From: Pseudoalteromonas caenipelagi
GTDB taxonomy: Bacteria > Pseudomonadota > Gammaproteobacteria > Enterobacterales > Alteromonadaceae
Assembly: GCF_013140855.1 (NCBI RefSeq)
Contig: NZ_JABBPG010000004.1
Coordinates: forward strand, 186,001-250,000
Reading direction: 5' to 3'
Length of the DNA: 64,000 nucleotides
Shown here in pieces: positions 10,709 to 18,328 of this stretch. The position numbers were made by a program, and so were the translations under genes. Under the pieces are notes generated by a model, which was not told where the DNA came from, did not search any database, and saw only the letters and a program-made list of their open reading frames with translations. Numbering within the stretch: the first letter of the stretch is position 1; each line of letters opens with the position of its first letter.

Positions 10709-12010
10709 TTAAAACAATATAAACAAACCAAGAATCAGCCCTAGCCCCAATAAAGGCACAAGCACGGTAAGCATTGCTAGCGGCCAATAGGCGGCTTGAT
10801 GGGTTTCTTTGCAGATTGCTCTGACTGTGGTTACCACATAGCCGTTATGTGGCAATGTATCTATCGCACCAGAACTAATGGCCACAACACGATGAAGTTC
10901 CGAGTTGTTGACTCCAAGGTCGATGTAATGTGGTGCAACCAATGGTAAAGCAATTGCTTGTCCACCCGAAGCAGACCCCGTAAGGCCTGCAATCACACTT
11001 ACCGCAATTGCAGCTCCCAATAATTCGTTGCCAGGAATTTGCGTCATTAACGCTACCGCATCTTGAAAAGCAGGTGTGACTTTAGCGACAGCACCAAAAC
11101 CAACCACCGCTGCCGTATTTCCAATTGCGACGAGCGCCCCAGTTGTTCCTAAGTTGATCGCTTGTTGCACATTTACAAAATGTTTGAAATTAAGTAATAA
11201 AATACTCAAAACCCCACCGAGTAAAGCCACAATTAGGGCGCTTTGCTGAAGCGCTTCATGCAACATAAATGATAAAGTGAGTACCACCAGCAACGGAATA
11301 AGGCCGGTGATAGGGTGCGGCAATTGCCGTTTTGATTGCAAAGGGTCATCACCGCGCGCCTCAAATACTTCACCATTTTGCTGTGCTTTTTTGATCATTC
11401 TCACCAACAAAAAATACCCTAAAATTGCCATGAATACGGCCACGATGAGGCTTTCTTGCCATGCAGCATAAGGCGAGGTGCCTAAATATTTAATCGGTAT
11501 CCAATTTTGAATTTCAGGGGAGCCCGCAGAGGTCATCGTAAACGTCACCGAGCCAAACGCCAGCGTGGCCGGGATAAATCGCCTTGGCAAGTTAGCATCT
11601 TTAAATAAACTCAGTGCCATAGGAAAAACCGAAAAGGCCACTATAAATACACTTACTCCGCCGTAGGTTAACAAAGCACAAGCAAGTACCACAGCTAACA
11701 CAGCGTATTTCATACCCAGTTTGCCGACAATATAGTGCGCCACCGCATCAGCAGCCCCTGTATCTTCCATGAATTTACCAAACAGCGAGCCAAGCAAAAA
11801 CATAAAAAACCAAGCCTGAATAAAGCCACTGAAACCACTCATGTAGCTACTGATAAAATCCACTTCAGAACCCAAGGGGAAAAGCGTGATACCACTGCTT
11901 AATGCCACCAACAAAGCGCACAAGGGTGCACAAAGAAACAGATTCATTCCGCGCAGCGTCAAGAAAATGAGTAGTGCTAACGCACCAACAAGCCCAAACA
12001 TACTCAGCAT
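10709..12010 (-). CDS. GntP-family permease (putative organic-acid/H+ symporter)
   Basis: 433 residues with about 12 hydrophobic segments spread over the whole length. The blocks AWFFMFLLGSLFGKFMEDTGAA, LTYGGVSVFIVAFSVFPMA, GLTGSASGGQAIALP and SGAIDTLPHNGYVVTT are typical of the GntP/ion-transporter superfamily permeases taking up gluconate-like or hydroxy-acid substrates. The substrate cannot be named from sequence. No catabolic gene is adjacent: upstream is the broken small secreted gene and downstream lies fusA2 across a 232-base spacer in which I see only the fusA2 promoter. Confidence 0.85.
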   Translation of the reverse strand: MLSMFGLVGALALLIFLTLRGMNLFLCAPLCALLVALSSGITLFPLGSEVDFISSYMSGFSGFIQAWFFMFLLGSLFGKFMEDTGAADAVAHYIVGKLGMKYAVLAVVLACALLTYGGVSVFIVAFSVFPMALSLFKDANLPRRFIPATLAFGSVTFTMTSAGSPEIQNWIPIKYLGTSPYAAWQESLIVAVFMAILGYFLLVRMIKKAQQNGEVFEARGDDPLQSKRQLPHPITGLIPLLVVLTLSFMLHEALQQSALIVALLGGVLSILLLNFKHFVNVQQAINLGTTGALVAIGNTAAVVGFGAVAKVTPAFQDAVALMTQIPGNELLGAAIAVSVIAGLTGSASGGQAIALPLVAPHYIDLGVNNSELHRVVAISSGAIDTLPHNGYVVTTVRAICKETHQAAYWPLAMLTVLVPLLGLGLILGLFILF

Positions 12011-12129
12011 TAAAGTCCCTATTATTATTATTTTTCAGAACAACATGGCTTTAGCATTGAACAAAAACGCATCAGATTCAAGAGCTAAAGTTCTAATTAA
12101 TGCGACTATAAACGCCACCTTTGTTTGAA

Positions 12130-12426
12130 CTACTCGGCTTGCTTGCGTGACAAAGGGACTTTATTTTTATTACCCATAGTCACTTTTAAAGAACCTCCGA
12201 CTTGTATTTCAATCGCTGTTATCTGATTAACGTTAATATCAAGTGGCCCCGAATACATTCCCTCTAGGCTAAGTCGCGACTGGGCTTGTTTGGTAAGGCG
12301 TGAAAAAACCAATGGCATCGCTTTTCTTTACGTAAAAGTACCTACAAGCTTGCCTCGCCATTGTTCAACTTGCGCCTGTGTTGGTATTACGCACAAAAGT
12401 ATCAGAGTATATAAAATTCTTATCAT
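12130..12426 (-). pseudogene. Small secreted-protein gene interrupted by an in-frame TAA
   Basis: An ATG at 12424-12426 behind a good AAGGAG site starts a signal peptide (MIRILYTLILLCVIPTQAQ) and 13 more residues. It then meets TAA at codon 33 (12328-12330). The same frame continues for another 65 codons with no further stop, from RKAMPLVF to a Lys/Arg-rich C-terminus ending at 12130. Repairing one codon gives a coherent 98-residue exported protein with a beta-strand-like pattern (ITAIEIQVGGSLKVTMG). Either a nonsense pseudogene, a sequencing error, or an expressed 62-residue C-terminal product from ATG at 12318. No family recognised. Confidence 0.65.
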
Positions 12427-12592
12427 AGTGATCGGTCTCCTTAAAAGTTACAAATACCGTAGCAAATCTCATCGTTGTGTTTCTTAATTTATGACGAATT
12501 AGCACGGTTTCTTTTTAAATTGCGCTAAAAACAAGGCGAGGATTGTTTAACCATTGCAACAAACGCAAATAAAAATAAATCTCATTTAAATA

Positions 12593-12629
12593 TTGACAGG
12601 TTGAAAGATCTAATTGATAATCAATCTCA
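12593..12629 (+). promoter_or_regulatory. Promoter of sRNA unit 1 with overlapping Fur-like box
   Basis: TTGACA (12593-12598), 17-base spacer, GATAAT (12616-12621): a near-consensus sigma70 promoter with no start codon and ribosome site behind it. The -10 box is embedded in TGATAATCAATCTCA (12615-12629), which matches 12 of 14 positions of the 7-1-7 Fur consensus TGATAATnATTATCA. Fur binding there would block RNA polymerase when iron is plentiful. Confidence 0.75.
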
Positions 12630-12846
12630 ACAAAGCGAGATTGACGGCTCACTTTGTTGGATAACTCATATTGTTTCTCGACCCTGAAACAGACGTGTGG
12701 CGCACGAAAACAGCCACAGGTTGAGTGTGTTTGCAGCAACGCCCCTTGATGCAAACACTTTCAACCAATTCACTATTTTACTTGCTACATTGCTCATATC
12801 GGTGACGGTAGATATGACACTAAAAAGCCCCTTGTGGGCTTTTTTT
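12628..12846 (+). ncRNA. RyhB-like iron-responsive small RNA, copy 1 (predicted)
   Basis: About 219 nt from the predicted start (about 12628, seven bases after the -10 box) to the terminator. No credible coding frame occurs on this strand. Nucleotides 12771-12817 are identical over 47 bases to copy 2 and include ACATTGCTCA (12787-12796). That decamer is also found in the mRNA-pairing core of E. coli RyhB. It is followed by a small hairpin with arms ATATC and GATAT and then the terminator. RyhB-type RNAs act with Hfq to shut off iron-using proteins when Fur is inactive. The length resembles Vibrio RyhB (over 200 nt) more than E. coli RyhB (90 nt). Function is inferred. Confidence 0.72.
12822..12846 (+). 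terminator. Rho-independent terminator of sRNA copy 1
   Basis: AAAAAGCCC stem, short loop, GGGCTTTTTTT with a run of seven U residues. Nearly identical to the terminator of copy 2. Confidence 0.92.
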
Positions 12847-12896
12847 ATGCCTATTTATTTGTTTTGAGTAATCTTATCTCCCCCGCAAAAATCAAA

Positions 12897-12956
12897 TGAT
12901 AATTAATATCATTTAGGTGTTGACACTCACGAAGATCTAATTGATAATCAATCTCA
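12897..12956 (+). promoter_or_regulatory. Promoter of sRNA unit 2 with two Fur-like boxes
   Basis: TTGACA (12920-12925), 17-base spacer, GATAAT (12943-12948), the same geometry as unit 1. One Fur-like box, TGATAATTAATATCA at 12897-12911, lies just upstream of the -35 and matches 13 of 14 consensus positions. A second, TGATAATCAATCTCA at 12942-12956 (12 of 14), covers the -10. The segment from 12934 to 12964 is the same as in unit 1. Confidence 0.78.
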
Positions 12957-13140
12957 ACAAAGCGTAGCGACACGCATTTTGTTACTCTTATTGTTGATAA
13001 CCTTGTTCCACGTTTGGCAAACGTTAACTGCTAGGTTCAGGTAACTATTTACACTGTACCACTCACTATTTTACTTGCTACATTGCTCATATCGGTGACG
13101 GTAGATATGAAACTTAAAAAGCCCCTTGCGGGCTTTTTTT
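12955..13140 (+). ncRNA. RyhB-like iron-responsive small RNA, copy 2 (predicted)
   Basis: About 186 nt from the predicted start near 12955 to the terminator at 13140. It shares the 5' end CAATCTCAACAAAGCG, the 47-base core (13064-13110, with ACATTGCTCA at 13080-13089) and the terminator with copy 1. The intervening 5' half has diverged and differs in length. Conservation of only promoter, core and terminator is what a duplicated regulatory RNA under selection should show. The arrangement recalls the tandem PrrF1-PrrF2 RNAs of Pseudomonas. Not experimentally supported here. Confidence 0.74.
13116..13140 (+). terminator. Rho-independent terminator of sRNA copy 2
   Basis: AAAAAGCCCC / GCGGGCTTTTTTT hairpin with a seven-U tail, 55 bases ahead of the next promoter. 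Confidence 0.92.
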
Positions 13141-13172
13141 ATGTCCATATTTAACACTGTAATTCGCTGTAA

Positions 13173-13200
13173 TCGACTATAAAATCAACACGTGTATAAT
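13173..13200 (+). promoter_or_regulatory. Promoter of the downstream diguanylate cyclase
   Basis: TATAAT at 13195-13200 with TCGACT at 13173-13178 (16-base spacer, four of six match to TTGACA). It lies 36 bases before the ATG at 13236 and after the sRNA terminator, giving that gene its own promoter. Confidence 0.5.
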
Positions 13201-13235
13201 GCTGTCCACTTCAAGCGTGAATAATAAAAATACTC

Positions 13236-14651
13236 ATGGACCATGCTCGACGCCGCTGTAATATCACATTAACTCTGTTGTTATTGGCTGGGTTTACTTT
13301 TACTAGCTGGTTTAGCTATCACATGGCTCACCATTCGCTGAGCGAGGGTATTGTTGATGACGCGCTTCCTCTTACTAGCCATTTAATTAGCACTGATTTA
13401 CAAAAGCAGCTACAAGGGCCAATTTATGTTGCCCAAAGCATGGCACAAAACCACTTTGTTCATCTGTGGCTTAAAAATAACCAAGGTGATGCAGACCAAC
13501 TCTTTGCTTTTTTGAAAAAAACAAAAACGCTCTTTAAAAGCCAGACCAGTTTCTTAGTCGACCATCGTACAAAAAAGTACTACCACTTTGATGGTCGAAC
13601 CAACCAGCTTAACTTAACCTCCCCAGAAGCAGCTTGGTACAGCGAAGTATTAAACTATACAAAACTCGATTATGTGTTAAATGTTGACGTATCACCACAG
13701 GACAACTTTAATCCTATTGTGTACGTAAACCATAAAATCATCGCAAATAATGAACTGCTCGGCGTGACAGGGGTTGGTATTCAACTAGATGACTTACAGC
13801 ACCTGATCAACTATTACCAAAGCCAGTACAAACGTAAAGTCTATTTTGCAGACCATCAAGGCAGGCTGATTTTTTATAACCAAAATAAAATGCCCAGCCA
13901 ATCTCTGGTATCCGAATTTCCCGAACACTTAGATGCGATTCTCAGCCAAACAAGCTATAAATTTGCTATTAAACGCCAAGGCATGCAACGGCTGATCAAC
14001 TCACGTTATATCTCTGACTTGGGCTGGCACTTAATGGTTGAGCAAACCTTTACACCAGAAACAAAATTAACCGATGCACTGATAGCCAACCTGTTGTTAG
14101 GTATGGTGATCACCTTATGTATTTTGGCCATTGCTCAGCTGACTTTTAACCAGTATCAAAAACGCTTAGAGACCATCGCATTAACAGACAAACTGTGTAA
14201 TGTATTAAATCGCCAAGCTTTTGAACCTCTATTACAGCGCCATATTTTACGTGCTAAACCTGGCCGAGTACCGCTGAGCTTACTGCTTTTAGATATTGAT
14301 CACTTTAAGCAAGTTAACGACCAGCATGGCCACTTAGTTGGCGATCAAGTGTTAAAGCACTTTGCTGAACTCTGTGTGGCCGTTGCCGATAGCAGCGATG
14401 TTATTTGCCGCTGGGGCGGTGAAGAGTTTATGATTTTGATGCCTAATGCCTACATAGACCATGCAACGCAATTTGGTGAACGCTTAAGAGAAAAACTCAC
14501 TGCTTGTGATTGTATCGTACCTATCACCATCAGTATTGGCGTAGCCCAGTATCAACCACAAGAAAGTGAAGATGATTTTATTAAACGTGCTGATGACGCT
14601 TTGTATCGGGCAAAACGGCTAGGCAGAAATAGAGTCGAGATGGCTGCGTAG
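13236..14651 (+). CDS. Membrane diguanylate cyclase with periplasmic dCache-like sensor
   Basis: 471 residues. Transmembrane helix 1 (about 10-30), a periplasmic region of about 250 residues with a Cache-like pattern (AWYSEVLNYTK, LLGVTGVGIQLDDL, DLGWHLMVEQ), helix 2 (about 284-306) and a GGDEF domain (315-471). The active loop is GGEEF (394-398) after LLLLDIDHFKQVND. Unlike the cyclase near hemB, the position of the inhibitory RxxD reads DSSD, so product feedback through that site should be absent. It should synthesise cyclic di-GMP in response to a small periplasmic ligand. Monocistronic. Confidence 0.92.
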   Translation: MDHARRRCNITLTLLLLAGFTFTSWFSYHMAHHSLSEGIVDDALPLTSHLISTDLQKQLQGPIYVAQSMAQNHFVHLWLKNNQGDADQLFAFLKKTKTLFKSQTSFLVDHRTKKYYHFDGRTNQLNLTSPEAAWYSEVLNYTKLDYVLNVDVSPQDNFNPIVYVNHKIIANNELLGVTGVGIQLDDLQHLINYYQSQYKRKVYFADHQGRLIFYNQNKMPSQSLVSEFPEHLDAILSQTSYKFAIKRQGMQRLINSRYISDLGWHLMVEQTFTPETKLTDALIANLLLGMVITLCILAIAQLTFNQYQKRLETIALTDKLCNVLNRQAFEPLLQRHILRAKPGRVPLSLLLLDIDHFKQVNDQHGHLVGDQVLKHFAELCVAVADSSDVICRWGGEEFMILMPNAYIDHATQFGERLREKLTACDCIVPITISIGVAQYQPQESEDDFIKRADDALYRAKRLGRNRVEMAA

Positions 14652-14667
14652 GGCAGCCAATATAGAG

Positions 14668-15612
14668 TTAGCGTCTATTTTTACGCGCGCGAGCGCGACG
14701 TTGACGTTTCTCTTCTTCTTTTGCCGCTTTTTTCGCTTCAGCTTCAGCGCGCAATTGCGCAACCATCACTTCTTCTTCTTCGCGCATTTGCGGTGTTTCC
14801 ATAGTAATGCGACCAATCACAGCATCACGCAGTTCATTAATTAAGATTTCTGACATCTTGTGCGTATCAATTTGATTGCCGCCTCGAATACAACCGCGCT
14901 TTTTACCGGCCATTTCGATAAACTCCCAATCTTGTTCTGGTAGTTCATCAATTTTATAGCGTGTTTTAAGCAGCTGAGGATAAGCCTGTAAAAGGTATTC
15001 TGCGGTATAACTTGCCACTTCTTCATAGTCAATGGCAGTATCACGAATCGCCCCTGTTGCAGCCAATCGATAACCAGAGTTTTCATTTTCTACTTTAGGC
15101 CATAACATGCCTGGTGTGTCGTATAGCATTATACCGTCGTCTAACTTGATACGCTGCTGTGCTTTAGTAACCGCCGGTTCGTTACCCGTCTTGGCAACGA
15201 TGCGCCCGGCCAAAATATTAATGAGAGTAGATTTACCTACGTTTGGAATACCCATGATCATGGCTTTAAGCTGTTTATCAGCACCCACTTTTTGTGGCGC
15301 TAACTTTTTACATAACTCATTAATTTTATGTACTTCTGAGGCTTTATCATGACCAAACGACAGCGCTTTAACCCCATTTTCTTGCTCAAAGTAACTCATC
15401 CATTGCTGTGTCAGTTCTGGATCGGCTAAATCGGCTTTGTTGAGTATTTTGATGACCGGCTTATCCCCACGAAGCGCCGACACCATAGGGTTTTCACTAC
15501 TGTAAGGAATACGTGCATCCAACACTTCTATGATCACATCCATCTGCGGCATGATCTCTTTGATCTCATTACGAGCCTTATTCATATGCCCAGGAAACCA
15601 CTGGATGGCCAT
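14668..15612 (-). CDS. RbgA/YlqF-type circularly permuted ribosome-assembly GTPase
   Basis: 314 residues. The GTPase motifs occur in permuted order: NKAD (G4, about 57-60), then GIPNVGKST (G1, about 120-128), then DTPG (G3, about 165-168), the signature of the YlqF/YawG family. The N-terminus WFPGHMNKA is diagnostic of YlqF. RbgA assists late 50S subunit maturation. The last 40 residues form a basic, Lys/Arg-rich tail suited to rRNA contact. It is transcribed leftward and convergent with the diguanylate cyclase, with only 16 bases between stops; an inverted repeat GGCTGC/GCAGCC at 14642-14658 overlaps the cyclase stop. Confidence 0.93.
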   Translation of the reverse strand: MAIQWFPGHMNKARNEIKEIMPQMDVIIEVLDARIPYSSENPMVSALRGDKPVIKILNKADLADPELTQQWMSYFEQENGVKALSFGHDKASEVHKINELCKKLAPQKVGADKQLKAMIMGIPNVGKSTLINILAGRIVAKTGNEPAVTKAQQRIKLDDGIMLYDTPGMLWPKVENENSGYRLAATGAIRDTAIDYEEVASYTAEYLLQAYPQLLKTRYKIDELPEQDWEFIEMAGKKRGCIRGGNQIDTHKMSEILINELRDAVIGRITMETPQMREEEEVMVAQLRAEAEAKKAAKEEEKRQRRARARKNRR

Positions 15613-15773
15613 ATTTTTCTCCTACAAGTACAAATAAAAGCGCCATTTTACCTAGGTATAGACAAAATTACCTTAATAGCGCGAAAAATTTCTGTTTTTA
15701 TCAATTTCAAAGCCGAATATAACGGATAACTCAAGTATACTGCGCGCATCATTTTACATGGGTATCGATTCAT

Positions 15774-16310
15774 ATGGCGTTAAAGTCAACTATTATAAAA
15801 ACACAGCTATCACTGAGTGATATGGATAGACATGTCTATCAAACGCTTTCTGTGACGGTAGCGCAACACCCATCGGAGAACGAACAGCGTTTGATGGTAA
15901 GGTTACTCGCGTATGCACTGCAGTATCAGGAACAGTTAGAATTTACCAAAGGGTTATGTGCCGACGATGAGCCTGAGATTTGGGTAAAAAATTACAGTGG
16001 TGAAATTGAGTTATGGATAGAACTGGGCTTACCTGACGAAAAGCGACTGAAAAAAGCCTGTAATCGCTCTAAGCGGGTTGTGCTTTATACCTATGGCGAA
16101 AATACACAAGCTATTTGGTGGCAAAAGAATCAGTCTAAGCTGGCACACTATAATAATTTATCTATCGTCAGCCTCCCCTATTCAGCCACTGAACAATTAG
16201 CAAAAATGGCGGCACGCTCACTATCTTTAACCGTAACAGTACAAGACGGTGAAATATGGGTAAGCGATGAACAAAACAGCGTACATTGCACCCCTGAGTT
16301 ATTAAAATAG
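15774..16310 (+). CDS. yaeQ: YaeQ family protein
   Basis: 178 residues, matching the YaeQ family in length and N-terminus (MALKSTIIKTQLSLSDMDRHVYQTLSVTVAQHPSE in two blocks). YaeQ has a PD-(D/E)xK nuclease-like fold of unknown cellular role; the conserved segments EPEIWVKNYSGEIELWIELGLPDE and SKRVVLYTYG are visible here. It is followed eight bases later by an esterase gene and probably forms an operon with it. A TATACT -10 box lies near 15735. Confidence 0.9.
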   Translation: MALKSTIIKTQLSLSDMDRHVYQTLSVTVAQHPSENEQRLMVRLLAYALQYQEQLEFTKGLCADDEPEIWVKNYSGEIELWIELGLPDEKRLKKACNRSKRVVLYTYGENTQAIWWQKNQSKLAHYNNLSIVSLPYSATEQLAKMAARSLSLTVTVQDGEIWVSDEQNSVHCTPELLK

Positions 16311-16318
16311 GAGTTAAT

Positions 16319-16927
16319 ATGGCGATAAAGCGTGTGGTGGTATTACACGGTTTGTATATGTCTGGGTTTGTAATGCATCCACTTTGCACCAAGCTTGAAA
16401 AAGAAGGATTTGAGATATTAAACCTCAGTTACAATACGCTTTCACCTAATAAGCACGCCATATTTGCTGCCATTGATGAATTTATCAACCAGCAGCCTAC
16501 CGCCCTTGTTTGCCACTCAATGGGTGGCTTAGTGGCCAGAGCCTATCTGGAACATAATTCTGAGCAAAACCACTGGGTCAAAAAAGTGATCACCCTAGGC
16601 ACACCACACAAAGGCAGTGCCATTGCCCAACACATGCATGATAAAGGCTTTGATATGTTGCTCAAAGACAGTATTGAATTCTTACTCAGTGATAATCATG
16701 ACTGGCCCTTTAAAGCCAAGCTATACAGCATCGCCGGCGACTTACCTATTGGCCTTATGCCACTGTTAAAAAAAGGCAGTCGCTCAGATGGCACCGTACT
16801 CCTTGAAGAGACTAAGCTCAAAGGCATGGCTGAACACAAGGTGTTTCATTTAAGCCATACGTCCATGATTTATTCACGCCAGGTAATGCAGTATATCCTA
16901 CAGCTACTAAGCCAAGACGATAATTAA
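16319..16927 (+). CDS. Alpha/beta-hydrolase, lipase-like esterase
   Basis: 202 residues with the alpha/beta-hydrolase start VVVLHGLYMSGFVM (oxyanion region HGL) and nucleophile elbow CHSMGG, in which the serine follows His as in triacylglycerol lipases and PGAP1-like proteins. TLGTPHKGS follows, as in that group. The catalytic His is probably in LSHTSMIYS near residue 183. There is no signal peptide, so it is cytosolic. Ribosome site TAGGAG precedes the ATG. The substrate is unknown. Confidence 0.85.
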   Translation: MAIKRVVVLHGLYMSGFVMHPLCTKLEKEGFEILNLSYNTLSPNKHAIFAAIDEFINQQPTALVCHSMGGLVARAYLEHNSEQNHWVKKVITLGTPHKGSAIAQHMHDKGFDMLLKDSIEFLLSDNHDWPFKAKLYSIAGDLPIGLMPLLKKGSRSDGTVLLEETKLKGMAEHKVFHLSHTSMIYSRQVMQYILQLLSQDDN

Positions 16928-17045
16928 CCACCACGATAGACGCATCGTTTGCATAAGATTCTGCAACAAGAAGAACAGCGCATCGCTACAAAGATTTTAT
17001 CACCATAACGAAAGTCGAGATCGCTCAAAAAATCATCTTAAAACA

Positions 17046-17294
17046 TCACCGTGCTTTAACAACCGTGTCTTTAAGGTTAGAGCAATGCATCAGCCAAAAC
17101 GCCGCTGCGGCAAAAATTCCGACACTCAAAGTCAACAAAAACCAAAAGAACGAGCCAAGAAACCACAACTTCTGCTCACGCTTTTTCACTTGCTCCGCTT
17201 CATGATACACCCCATAGGCCAGTACCAAGTGAACAAACATCATAAACACGGTGGCTACGATATAGTAGGGGGTAATTTGTGCTCCAAATTCCAT
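17046..17294 (-). CDS. Small two-helix membrane protein of unknown function
   Basis: 82 residues: transmembrane helices at about 8-28 and 45-67, separated by a charged cytosolic loop (HEAEQVKKREQKLW). An AAAGGA ribosome site precedes the ATG. Genome context gives no hint: it is alone, leftward, and flanked by spacers. Not recognised. Confidence 0.65.
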   Translation of the reverse strand: MEFGAQITPYYIVATVFMMFVHLVLAYGVYHEAEQVKKREQKLWFLGSFFWFLLTLSVGIFAAAAFWLMHCSNLKDTVVKAR

Positions 17295-17744
17295 AGTGCA
17301 TTCCTTTACTTTGTTGCTAATAGATAAAGCAAGTTCTAACGACTTACTATATTACTTTAGCCTACATCAGAGTTTACACATTTTACAACATCATTGACTA
17401 CACGGGGTTGAACACTTTTCGTTCCGTGCATTGAATGGCCACTAGCAAGCAACTCCCGTATTGCGGCATCAGCCAGTATGAATTATTTATAAAAACGGAT
17501 TTGAGTTCGTTATGTTTTAGTAGCCACGTAGGAAGTTGACAAAATGGCGAGCCAATCATAAGAAGCGTTATAGAGCGTTTGTATTATTAATAAATTAAGA
17601 TAGGTAATGAGATAGAAGCATCACTTGCACAAAAAGCAGATAGTGATGGTTGCCGCAAGTTCACTGTTCAGTTTAGCACCATAACGTTGTGTCAAATGGG
17701 TAGAGCGCAGGTGAGCTATCTTCACCTGCACTTTAAGGGGTAGC
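17295..17744. other. 450-base gap without a recognisable gene
   Basis: No credible coding frame, tRNA or strong hairpin on either strand. The right part (17590-17740) is the 3' side of the leftward 69-residue gene. I see nothing interpretable in the remainder. Confidence 0.5.
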
Positions 17745-17954
17745 TCAATGATCGCCGTTTGCTGCAACTTTATAGGCAATAAGCGCAATGATACCGGTAA
17801 GTAGAGGCACAGGTGCGGCGATGTAACCAAATGCATCGGAATTGGCAAAACTGGCCCCCGCAAGATGGCCAACTAATCCCACCACAAATGCAAGCAATGC
17901 GATACAAACAACGATGATCTCTGATTTATGTTGTGATGCAGTTTTACCTTGCAT
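17745..17954 (-). CDS. Small two-helix membrane protein, probably oxygen-regulated
   Basis: 69 residues with helices at about 12-33 and 44-64 and a polar N-terminus. The ATG has a strong AAGGAG ribosome site. Upstream there is an FNR-like palindrome placed at a classic activating distance from a CATAAT -10 box, so induction under low oxygen is plausible. Not a recognised family. Confidence 0.65.
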   Translation of the reverse strand: MQGKTASQHKSEIIVVCIALLAFVVGLVGHLAGASFANSDAFGYIAAPVPLLTGIIALIAYKVAANGDH

Positions 17955-18328
17955 AACCTTCTCCTTAAATGACTTTGCTTAATGACAAGTTCATTATGCG
18001 CCTACGAGAAGGTGATTTTTTGACCTAAATCAAATGCTGATTTTGCTAGTCACGCGCTGTTGACCCACTCTTGTTTTAGATCAATTTTCATGCAAAACAC
18101 TAAAATATTGGCAAGCTTTATTCCCAGATCAAACAACTGAACTAGTGAGAAATCATGAGTTTTACGGTTAATGGTAGAAATTCCATTATTCGCCCATAGG
18201 TCTATTATTGAGAAGGTAAATAAAAATTTATGCTTGATTTATTTTTTCGATTGGATGCATAGATTTTACTCGATAGTCATGGACAAGCTTTTCACCCATA
18301 CTGAGCACATCAAAACAAGGAGCATATT
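17955..18328. other. Intergenic region between the 69-residue gene and dps
   Basis: 374 bases. The left end holds the FNR-like promoter; the remainder is AT-rich upstream sequence for dps. An AAGGAG site precedes the dps ATG. No further gene is visible, and I could not identify a convincing OxyR or Fur site for dps. Confidence 0.5.
17993..18033 (-). promoter_or_regulatory. FNR-like class II promoter of the 69-residue membrane protein
   Basis: On the leftward strand, TTGATTTAGGTCAA (18020-18033) matches nine of ten fixed positions of the FNR consensus TTGATnnnnATCAA. A CATAAT -10 box lies at 17993-17998, which would put the start near 17986 and the palindrome centre at about -41, the class II activation position. 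Confidence 0.5.

Larger units (their letters stand above)
12565..13141 (+). repeat. Tandem duplication of a roughly 300-base sRNA unit
   Basis: Two direct copies, about 12593-12846 and 12920-13140. Blocks shared: promoter plus 5' end (12607-12637 and 12934-12964), 47-base core (12771-12817 and 13064-13110) and terminator. The offset is 327 at the promoter and 293 at the core, so an internal deletion of about 34 bases separates the copies. Confidence 0.88.

Noticed and set aside
12328..12330. TAA in the small secreted gene as programmed readthrough or recoding
   Set aside because: No stop-codon context or hairpin that would support recoding is visible; a plain nonsense mutation or sequencing error is simpler.
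12515..12754. Open frame of 79 codons on the minus strand across sRNA unit 1
   Set aside because: It lies antisense to a promoter and RNA-like unit, has no ribosome site and no recognisable protein character, and copy 2 has no matching frame.
17621..17872. Minus-strand open frame of 83 codons
   Set aside because: It overlaps the better-supported 69-residue gene in another frame and lacks a ribosome site.
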